In this document: piece by piece, positions 57,938-64,000 of the stretch
How positions within the stretch are numbered: position 1 is the first letter of the stretch
Layout: each line of letters starts with the position of its first letter
Assembly: GCF_016907835.1 (NCBI RefSeq)
Contig: NZ_JAFBCT010000001.1
Location: 372,001 to 436,000, forward strand
Direction of reading: 5' to 3'
DNA: 64,000 nucleotides
Source: Agromyces cerinus
GTDB taxonomy: Bacteria > Actinomycetota > Actinomycetes > Actinomycetales > Microbacteriaceae
The notes under the pieces: generated by a model
Databases searched by the model: none
Told to the model about the DNA's origin: nothing
The model's input: the letters and a program-made list of their open reading frames with translations, nothing else
Position numbers and translations under genes: made by a program

Positions 57938-59739
57938 GCGTCACCGGTGTACAGGGCGAAGAACGCCAGGACTACTCGAAGGCCGAATCCGCGCAGATCC
58001 GCGCTCGCTCGCGGCGCCTGCTCGGGTCGCTCCTCGCTCCGCAGAAGGCGCGGCTCTGGTGGACGGCGGTCGCCATCATCATCTCGTCGGCCGCCCAGGT
58101 CGCCGGCCCGGCACTCATCGGGTACGGCATCGACCAGGGCATCCCGGCGCTCATTGAGCAGAACTGGTTCCCGGTCGCGTTCGCGGGCATCGCCTACCTG
58201 CTGACCGGGCTCGCGGGCGCGTTCCTCATCTCGGTGTACATCCGGCAGTCGGCGCGAATCAGCCAGGCGGTGCTGATCGACCTCCGCACCCGGGTGTTCC
58301 TGCACACGCAGAAGCTCTCGCTCGAGTTCCACGAGTCCTACACCTCGGGGCGCATCATCTCGCGGCAGACGAGCGACCTCGACGCGATCCGCGAGCTCAT
58401 GGACGAGGGGCTGACGCTCCTCGTGCGCGGCCTCATGTACATGGTGTTCACCGGCATCATGCTCGTCATCGTCGACGCCCCGTCGGCACTCGTGCTGCTC
58501 GTCGCGCTGATCCCGCTCGGCATCCTCACCCGATGGTTCCAGGTGCGCTCGCAGCAGCTGTTCCGGCGGTCGCGAGTGGCGTCGGCCAAGCTCATCGTGC
58601 AGTTCGTCGAGACCATGACCGGCATCCGCGCGGTGCAGGCCTTCCGCAAGCAGCGCCGCAACGAGACGGAGTTCGGCGGACTCGTCGAGGACTACCGCGA
58701 CGTGAACGCCAAGGTGCTGGGTCTCTTCGCGGTCTACAACCCGGGGCTCGCCCTCATCGGCAACACCGCGGTCGCGGCCACCCTCGTGCTCGGCGGATTC
58801 CGGGTCGTCGACGGCGCGATGGGCGTCGGCGTGCTGCTCTCGGTCGTGCTCTACACGAAGCGCTTCTTCGACCCGATGGAGGACATGGCGATGTTCTACA
58901 ACGGGTACCAGTCGGCCTCGTCGGCCCTCGAGAAGATCTCGGGCGTGCTCGAGGAGGAGCCGAGCGTGCCCGATCCGGTGAAGCCGGTCGACCTCTGGAA
59001 CGCGGAGGGTCGCGTGCGCTTCGACAGCGTCGAGTTCGCCTACACGAAGGACCGCGTCATCCTGCCGCGCTTCGATCTCGACGTGCCTGCGGGGCAGACC
59101 ATCGCCCTCGTCGGGTCGACGGGAGCGGGCAAGTCGACGCTCGCGAAACTCATCGCGCGCTTCTACGACCCGAGCGACGGGGCGGTCACCCTCGACGGCG
59201 TCTCGCTCACCGACCTGCACCCGAAGGACCTCCGGCGCGCGATCGTCATGGTCACGCAGGAGGCGTACCTCTTCTCGGGATCGGTGGCCGACAACATCGC
59301 GCTCGGCAAGCCCGACGCGTCGTTCGACGAGATCGTGCGCGCGGCGATGGCGGTCGGTGCGCACGAGTTCATCGAGGGTCTGCCGAACGGCTACGACACC
59401 GACGTGAACAAGCGCGGCGGGCGGGTCAGCGCCGGCCAGCGGCAGCTCATCTCGTTCGCGCGCGCGTTCCTCGCGAACCCCGCCGTGCTCATCCTCGACG
59501 AGGCGACCTCCTCGCTCGACATCCCGAGCGAGCGGCTCGTGCAGGAGGGGCTGACCAAGCTCCTCGCCGACCGCACCGCGGTGATCATCGCGCACCGGCT
59601 GTCGACGGTCGCGATCGCCGACCGGGTGCTCGTGATGGAGCACGGGCGCATCGTCGAAGACGGGTCGCCGGCCGATCTCATCGCCGGTACGGGCCATTTC
59701 GCTGCGATGCACGCGGCCTGGCGCGACTCGCTGGTCTGA
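57934..59739 (+). CDS. ABC exporter subunit with canonical Walker B (heterodimer half 2)
   Basis: This 601-residue half-transporter has six membrane helices and an ATPase domain. Walker A is GSTGAGKST (about 394), Q-loop VTQEAYLF, Walker [13 protein letters not shown] with the catalytic Glu (about 521), H-loop IIAHRLST. Its signature reads VSAGQ, not LSGGQ (about 498). It thus supplies the altered signature to the degenerate site formed with its partner. Translational coupling by ATGA with the first half suggests a 1:1 complex. Substrate unknown; drugs or lipids are typical. Confidence 0.93.
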   Translation: MSVTGVQGEERQDYSKAESAQIRARSRRLLGSLLAPQKARLWWTAVAIIISSAAQVAGPALIGYGIDQGIPALIEQNWFPVAFAGIAYLLTGLAGAFLISVYIRQSARISQAVLIDLRTRVFLHTQKLSLEFHESYTSGRIISRQTSDLDAIRELMDEGLTLLVRGLMYMVFTGIMLVIVDAPSALVLLVALIPLGILTRWFQVRSQQLFRRSRVASAKLIVQFVETMTGIRAVQAFRKQRRNETEFGGLVEDYRDVNAKVLGLFAVYNPGLALIGNTAVAATLVLGGFRVVDGAMGVGVLLSVVLYTKRFFDPMEDMAMFYNGYQSASSALEKISGVLEEEPSVPDPVKPVDLWNAEGRVRFDSVEFAYTKDRVILPRFDLDVPAGQTIALVGSTGAGKSTLAKLIARFYDPSDGAVTLDGVSLTDLHPKDLRRAIVMVTQEAYLFSGSVADNIALGKPDASFDEIVRAAMAVGAHEFIEGLPNGYDTDVNKRGGRVSAGQRQLISFARAFLANPAVLILDEATSSLDIPSERLVQEGLTKLLADRTAVIIAHRLSTVAIADRVLVMEHGRIVEDGSPADLIAGTGHFAAMHAAWRDSLV

Positions 59740-59766
59740 GCCGAATCATCCAGTCTGACGGCGTGC

Positions 59767-59792
59767 GGGGGTGCCCGCCTCGGGGCACCCCC
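59767..59792 (+). terminator. Terminator of the ABC exporter operon
   Basis: A perfect ten-base stem (59767-59776 with 59783-59792) with a six-base loop lies 27 bases after the second exporter gene. Confidence 0.75.
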
Positions 59793-59886
59793 TGAATTGG
59801 GCGCGCGGCGGGTGCCCCGCGCGCGATACGCTCGCGACAGGCGGGCACACCGCCAAGGTTGAGCCTGCCTTGGGATTGGAGGAGAC

Positions 59887-60552
59887 ATGGAGACGCCCGA
59901 ACGTCCCCTTCGCGTCGCGATCGCCGACGATGCGCTCCTCCTGCGCGAGGGCATCGCGAAGGTACTCGTCGACGGAGGCCTCGAGGTCGTCGCCTCGGTC
60001 GGCACGGGCGTCGAGCTGCTCGAGGTCGCCGCACGCGGCGGGCTCGACGCGGCGGTGCTCGACATCAGGATGCCGCCGAGCTACCGCGACGAGGGCATCC
60101 TCGCGCTCGAGGAGATGCGGGCACAGGGCTCGACGATCGGCGTGCTGCTGCTGTCGATGTACGCGACGCCCGAGTACGCGCTGCGGGTGATGGGCGCGGG
60201 CAGCGGCACCGGGTACCTCCTGAAGGAGCGCGTCTCCGAGCCCCAGACCCTCGTTCGCGCCGTCGAGACGGTCGCCTCCGGCGGCTCGGTCGTCGACCCC
60301 GAGGTCGTCGAGCAGCTCGTGCAGCGCACGCGCGCCGACGACCCGCTCTCGCGCCTCACCGAGCGCGAGCGGTCGGTGCTCGAGCTCATGGCCCAGGGCT
60401 ACTCCAACGGCGGCATCGCGCAGACGCTCTTCCTCGGACTGAAGACCGTCGAGACGCACGTGCGCTCCATCCTGCAGAAACTCGACCTCGAGGAGTCGCC
60501 CGAGCATCACCGGAGGGTGCTCGCGGTGCTGACGCTCCTCGGCGCGAGGTGA
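59887..60552 (+). CDS. NarL/FixJ-type response regulator
   Basis: This 221-residue two-domain regulator has a receiver domain (acidic IADDALLLREG at the start, phosphoacceptor Asp in AVLDIRMPPS near residue 59, conserved Lys in YLLKERV) and a LuxR-type helix-turn-helix (LTERERSVLELMAQGYSNGG then LKTVETHVRSILQKL). ATG 59887 follows ggaggag. Its stop overlaps the kinase start by one base (TGATG). The exporter just upstream ends in its own terminator, so a link to it is possible but unproven. Confidence 0.93.
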   Translation: METPERPLRVAIADDALLLREGIAKVLVDGGLEVVASVGTGVELLEVAARGGLDAAVLDIRMPPSYRDEGILALEEMRAQGSTIGVLLLSMYATPEYALRVMGAGSGTGYLLKERVSEPQTLVRAVETVASGGSVVDPEVVEQLVQRTRADDPLSRLTERERSVLELMAQGYSNGGIAQTLFLGLKTVETHVRSILQKLDLEESPEHHRRVLAVLTLLGAR

Positions 60553-62336
60553 TGGCCCCCGGCCGCAAGGGCCGGATCATCAGGCGCTCGATCGTCATCG
60601 CGCTCGTCGTCGCCGCGAGCCTCACGATGGAGATCACGGGGTTCATCGCGACTCCCGATGCGCTGCGGCGCGAGGTGTCGTGGACGACGCTGCACGCGAT
60701 CGTGCCGCTCGTGTTCGCCGCATGCGCCGGCGTGGCGTGGGCCATCGGCCCCTCGCGCCTGCCGGCCCGCCTCATGGTCGCCTTCCCGCTCGTGTGGATC
60801 CCGCTCTCCTTCCTCCGCGTCATCGAGCACGTCGCCTGGCTCTGGCCCTTCGTCTACGGCGTGCACCTCTGGTGGGCGGTGCTCACCGGCATCCTCGTGC
60901 TGCTCTACCCCCGCGGCCGCCTGATCGACGGCGTCGACCGCTGGATCGCGAGCATCGCGCTCGTCACCTCGGTCGGCTACCTGATCGGCGTGCTGCTGCT
61001 CGGCCAGCCGTCGCCCGAGGTCTGCGACTGCGCCGCCAATCCCTACCTCGTCGCCGACGCACCCGGCGTGTTCGCGATCTTCGACGTCGGCTACCGCGCC
61101 ATCGGCGTGCTGCTCGCGATCGTCATCGCCGTGCGACTGCTCGTGCGGTGGGTGCGCGGCAGCGTGCCGGCCCGCACCGTCGCGTTCCTCATGCCGATCG
61201 CCCTGATCGCCTGGGTGATCACCCTCGCGACCCAGGCCGCGGCGTACGCCTCGGGCAGCGCCGACCTCGTGCTCGACACGGTCTCGCTCGTGGCGATCGC
61301 CTCAATCCCCGTCAGCTTCGTCGCCGGCATCTCGCATGCGCGCAACATGCGCGCCCGCGTCGCCGACCTCATGCGCATCACGCGAGAGGGCGCCGACCGG
61401 GGGCTCTGGGCGGAGTCCCTCGCTCGCACCCTGCGCGACGCCTCCGTGCGCGTCTACTGGTGGGACGAGGAGCGAGCCAGGTATGCGGATGCGTCGGGGG
61501 AGCCGCTCGACGACAGCACCGCCGCCCGGCGCAGCGACCACGGCCTGCTGCCCGTCTCCTCGCCGACCGGCATGCCCATCGCCGTCATCCGCCACGACCG
61601 GGTGCTCACCGACAACATGCGCCTGCTCGACGGCGTCTCGAGCGCACTGCGCCTCTCGGTCGACAACGGCCGGCTGCGGTCCGAGATCGAGCGCACCCTC
61701 GAACAGGTGCGCCAGTCGCGGAGCCGCATCCTCGAGGCCGGCGACGAGGCGCGGCGGCGCATCGAGCGAGACCTGCACGACGGGGCGCAGCAGCACCTCG
61801 TCTCCCTCGGCATGCGCCTGCGCCTCGCGGCGAACCAGGCCCGCGACCGCGGGGTCGAGCCGCTCGGGGTCGAACTCGACGGCACGATCCTGATGCTGAA
61901 CCAGGCGCTCAAGGAGCTTCGCGAGCTCGCCCACGGCATCCATCCCTCGCTGCTGTCGTCGGGCGGGCTCGCGCTCGCCGTGCCCGAGCTCGCCGGACGC
62001 TGCCCCGTGCCGGTCGAGATCGACGTGCAGCCCGAGGGGCGGCTCCCCGAGGTGGTCGAGTCGACGGCGTACTTCGTGGTCTCCGAGGCGCTCGCGAACG
62101 TCGCGAAGCACGCGCAGGCGACCCGGGGCTGGGTGCGCGCCGCCCTCATCGACGGCGAGCTCGAGCTCGTGGTGCGCGACAACGGGGTCGGCGGGGCATC
62201 CGCCGAGGGCAGCGGCATGCTGGGCATCGCCGACCGGGTCGACGCCGTCGGCGGACGGTTCCGCCTCGAGAGCCCGCCGGGGGCGGGAACGACGATCACC
62301 ATCCGGATCCCGCTCGGCCGGTTCACCTCCCCCTGA
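60552..62336 (+). CDS. Membrane sensor histidine kinase, HisKA_3 type
   Basis: This 594-residue kinase has an N-terminal sensor of about eight hydrophobic helices (residues 12-265), a short GAF-like linker, the H-box RRIERDLHDGAQQHL with the phosphorylated His (about 412), and an HATPase domain with DNGVGG and GSGMLGIADRVDAVGG. This is the NarX/DesK-like class that pairs with NarL-type regulators, and it is coupled to the regulator gene just before it. The signal is unknown. Confidence 0.93.
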   Translation: MAPGRKGRIIRRSIVIALVVAASLTMEITGFIATPDALRREVSWTTLHAIVPLVFAACAGVAWAIGPSRLPARLMVAFPLVWIPLSFLRVIEHVAWLWPFVYGVHLWWAVLTGILVLLYPRGRLIDGVDRWIASIALVTSVGYLIGVLLLGQPSPEVCDCAANPYLVADAPGVFAIFDVGYRAIGVLLAIVIAVRLLVRWVRGSVPARTVAFLMPIALIAWVITLATQAAAYASGSADLVLDTVSLVAIASIPVSFVAGISHARNMRARVADLMRITREGADRGLWAESLARTLRDASVRVYWWDEERARYADASGEPLDDSTAARRSDHGLLPVSSPTGMPIAVIRHDRVLTDNMRLLDGVSSALRLSVDNGRLRSEIERTLEQVRQSRSRILEAGDEARRRIERDLHDGAQQHLVSLGMRLRLAANQARDRGVEPLGVELDGTILMLNQALKELRELAHGIHPSLLSSGGLALAVPELAGRCPVPVEIDVQPEGRLPEVVESTAYFVVSEALANVAKHAQATRGWVRAALIDGELELVVRDNGVGGASAEGSGMLGIADRVDAVGGRFRLESPPGAGTTITIRIPLGRFTSP

Positions 62337-62357
62337 TGCGGGGATCGGCCGCGCAGC

Positions 62358-62377
62358 GCTGACCTGTCGAGGTCAGC
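62358..62377. terminator. Short hairpin between the kinase and the convergent Atl-like gene
   Basis: gctgacct-gtcg-aggtcagc is an eight-base perfect stem between convergent genes; its right arm overlaps the stop codon of the minus-strand gene. Confidence 0.55.
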
Positions 62378-62690
62378 CGCGCCAGCGGCACGCCGCGAGA
62401 TCGATGCGGTAGCCGTCGTCGTCGGACGAGGGGCGGAGCGGGGTGCCCTCGGCGTCGTAATGCCGCCGTGCTCGTTCGGCATGCCCGGCGGGCGGGCGCC
62501 CGCCCGCGCGCACGACCCGCCACCACGGCACGTCGCCGCCGGAGCGCGCCATCACCTGCCCGACGGCGCGTGCGCCGCGCGAGCCGAGCAGCGCCGCGAC
62601 ATCGCCATAGGTCGCGACCTGCCCCGCGGGAATGTCGGCGACGACCACGAGCACCGCCTCGACGAACCCCTCGGCATGCTGCTGCGGCAT
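62373..62690 (-). CDS. Alkyltransferase-like protein (Atl/MGMT family)
   Basis: This 105-residue protein matches the C-terminal domain of O6-methylguanine-DNA methyltransferase: VLVVVADIPAGQVATYGDVAA and ALLGSRGARAVGQVMA. The usual active-site PCHRV is replaced by PWWRVV, so the cysteine is missing. Such Atl proteins bind alkylated guanines and hand them to nucleotide excision repair. ATG 62690 is chosen; longer frames have no family match. It lies 29 bases after the acetyltransferase gene on the same strand. Confidence 0.88.
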   Translation of the reverse strand: MPQQHAEGFVEAVLVVVADIPAGQVATYGDVAALLGSRGARAVGQVMARSGGDVPWWRVVRAGGRPPAGHAERARRHYDAEGTPLRPSSDDDGYRIDLAACRWRG

Positions 62691-62719
62691 CCGCTGCGCC
62701 TGATCGCCCGGGTGCCTCG

Positions 62720-63172
62720 TCAGAGTTCGAGCGCGCCGATGACGTCGCCGTACGCGGTCTCGCCGATGTCGGTGAAGCCGATGCGGTGGAAGAACGCCTC
62801 GGGGCCCTCTTCGCCCGGCTCCCACAGCACGGTGATGCGGTCGAACCCGCGGTGCTTGGCCTCTTCGGCGAGCGCCGTCGCGAGGAACCGGCCGACGCCC
62901 TTGCCCTGCACCTCGGCGTCGACGTTGATGCGCCAGATGCAGGCCCGGAACTCCTCGTGCTCGTTCTCGGGGTCGAAGTTGCCGTGGATGAAGCCGACGA
63001 CGCGATCCTCGAGCAGGGCGACGCGCTGCCAGGCGGTGGCGGGGTTCACGACCGAGGACTCGGCGGAGTAGGTGACCGGGGCGATGAACTGCTCCTGGCC
63101 GGGCTTGAGCGACAACGAGTTCGCCGCCACGATGTTCGACGCCGACAGATCTTCCAGTCTCAGCTCAGCCAT
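62720..63172 (-). CDS. GNAT family N-acetyltransferase (polyamine-type pattern)
   Basis: This 150-residue GNAT protein has VGFIHGNFDPENEHEEF, IWRINVDAEVQGKGVGRFLA (acetyl-CoA loop QGKGVG) and FFHRIGFTDIGE. The pattern is similar to diamine/spermidine acetyltransferases of the PaiA/BltD kind, but the acceptor is not proven. Start ATG 63172. It is probably co-transcribed with the downstream Atl-like gene and divergent from the lipoprotein gene. Confidence 0.83.
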   Translation of the reverse strand: MAELRLEDLSASNIVAANSLSLKPGQEQFIAPVTYSAESSVVNPATAWQRVALLEDRVVGFIHGNFDPENEHEEFRACIWRINVDAEVQGKGVGRFLATALAEEAKHRGFDRITVLWEPGEEGPEAFFHRIGFTDIGETAYGDVIGALEL

Positions 63173-63300
63173 GCGCCAAGGCTAACCCGTGGGGCCGCCG
63201 CGTCGGTAGCCGAGAGCCAACAAAGCCGCACCGCCGCGGTGCGCGCGGAGCCACTGATAGTCTCTCGCGGGTTGTCGGTCGTCGGAGGAGATGGGACGTC

Positions 63301-63924
63301 ATGCGTCGAGGGTTCATGTGGTCGGGTCTGGTGATCGCCTCGGCGATGCTGCTGAGCGGATGCGCGTCGAGCGCCGAATCGGTGCCGAGCGCCGAGCCGA
63401 CCGCTGCGGTGCCCGACGTCTCGGCCGCTGATCGGCTGCCGACCGCCGAGGACCTGCCGGACGGCTGGATCGCGCAGCCCGACGCCGAGTCCGAACCGAC
63501 GGACGACCCGGGTGACGCCGCGGATTCCGACGATTCGCGAGGAGTGTGCGGCGGCGACTTCTCGGGCGACGTGTCGGTCGAGCCCGACGCCTCGCGGATG
63601 TTCGACCTCGAATGGATGGCCGCCCAGCTCTCGGTCTCGATCGTGCAGGACTCCGACGAGGACTGGCAGGCGCTCGTCGAGCAGATCGCCGAAGACGGCG
63701 CCGAGTGCGACGGACCGGTGAGCCTCGCCGATCTCAGCGACCCCGAGTCGGGCGTCGTCGTGCTGCTCGCCGACACGGGCGGGACGACGCCCGACCACCT
63801 CACCTACAGCCTGATCACCGATGGGGACGACCTGCTCGTCGTCGGCACCTACTCGACGGTGCAGCTCCAGCGCGCCATGATCGACGAACTGCTCACGGAC
63901 ATCCGCGACAAGGCCGGCATCTGA
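63301..63924 (+). CDS. Small secreted lipoprotein of unknown function
   Basis: This 207-residue protein has a signal peptide with lipobox MLLSGC (Cys near residue 21), a Ser/Pro/Glu-rich linker, an acidic region (SEPTDDPGDAADSDD), and a compact C-terminal domain with two cysteines (VCGGDFSG and AECDGP). I do not recognise the fold; the layout resembles actinobacterial surface lipoproteins that may bind ligands. ATG 63301 follows ggaggag about ten bases upstream. Confidence 0.8.
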   Translation: MRRGFMWSGLVIASAMLLSGCASSAESVPSAEPTAAVPDVSAADRLPTAEDLPDGWIAQPDAESEPTDDPGDAADSDDSRGVCGGDFSGDVSVEPDASRMFDLEWMAAQLSVSIVQDSDEDWQALVEQIAEDGAECDGPVSLADLSDPESGVVVLLADTGGTTPDHLTYSLITDGDDLLVVGTYSTVQLQRAMIDELLTDIRDKAGI

Positions 63925-63932
63925 GCTGCAAC

Positions 63933-63950
63933 TCTCTCGATGTCGAGATA
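63933..63950. promoter_or_regulatory. Palindromic operator at the right edge, same type as at sucC
   Basis: tctctcgatgtcgagata is an imperfect palindrome of half-site TATCTCGA and matches the sucC site at 14 of 18 positions. The gene it controls lies beyond position 64000; in Microbacteriaceae a TCA-cycle gene is a fair guess. Confidence 0.58.
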
Positions 63951-64000
63951 TTCGAGCGACGCGGTAAGCTGGCAGACGGCGTGTCCGACCGCCCGCACAC

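Noticed and set aside
59857..59866. ggttgagcct-like word before the response regulator, similar to the intergenic repeat at 15809
   Set aside because: Only the first ten bases match and there is no inverted partner.

Overview
This is a contiguous piece of a high-GC actinobacterial chromosome. The best guess is Microbacteriaceae, Agromyces-like. The reasons are very strong G/C at third codon positions, many GTG starts, a solitary groES under two CIRCE operators, a guaB / guaB3 / DUF3817-guaA cluster, the perM-purN-purH order, and a Microbacteriaceae-type intergenic repeat containing gttgagcctgtcgaaa. Genus is inference. I see no rRNA, tRNA, IS element, prophage or CRISPR array; most of the window is core genome with a few unusual islands.

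Layout. 1-2.7 kb: a methyltransferase cut by the left edge, groES and a RarD-type transporter. 3-8.8 kb: a high-affinity branched-chain amino acid importer, with a lone substrate-binding lipoprotein gene (+) facing a four-gene livHMGF operon (-); the LivH permease carries an extra extracytoplasmic domain. 8.9-20.7 kb: purine metabolism (guaB, guaB3, guaA), interspersed with an acetyltransferase, a MalY-like aminotransferase, an ABC-F ATPase, glpD, a SURF1 protein and small membrane proteins. 20.8-31.2 kb: L-lactate dehydrogenase, a Bax-inhibitor-1 protein, a glycerophosphodiesterase, a ChbG-like deacetylase with a GPH-type transporter, PcrA helicase, a FUSC membrane protein, a Nudix hydrolase and a VIT1-type metal transporter. 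31.4-35.4 kb: an unrecognised membrane protein coupled to a second Nudix enzyme, then sucC-sucD behind a palindromic operator. 35.5-39.2 kb: two paralogous secreted surface-type proteins. 39.6-45.4 kb: three membrane proteins (the last PerM) leading into purN-purH, where the purN start region is triplicated in 78-bp units. 45.6-48.1 kb: an amino-acid dehydrogenase and a membrane-fused dimethylargininase-like enzyme. 48.0-55.6 kb: a four-gene FtsX/MacB-type ABC system (-). 55.7-59.7 kb: a predicted 26-residue leader peptide with an attenuator-like hairpin ahead of a heterodimeric ABC exporter. 59.9-64 kb: a NarL-type response regulator with its histidine kinase, an Atl-like protein, an acetyltransferase, a lipoprotein, and at the right edge a second copy of the sucC-type operator.

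How the parts work together. The purine genes form the IMP-to-GMP branch (guaB, guaA) plus late de novo steps (purN, purH). sucCD is a TCA-cycle unit that may share a regulator with whatever gene lies beyond the right edge. The liv genes together make one complete importer even though the binding protein is transcribed separately. The best candidates for undescribed biology are the leader-peptide-controlled exporter (55.7-59.7 kb), the purN triplication (43.1 kb), the dimethylargininase fusion, and the ABC ATPase with an AbrB-like tail.
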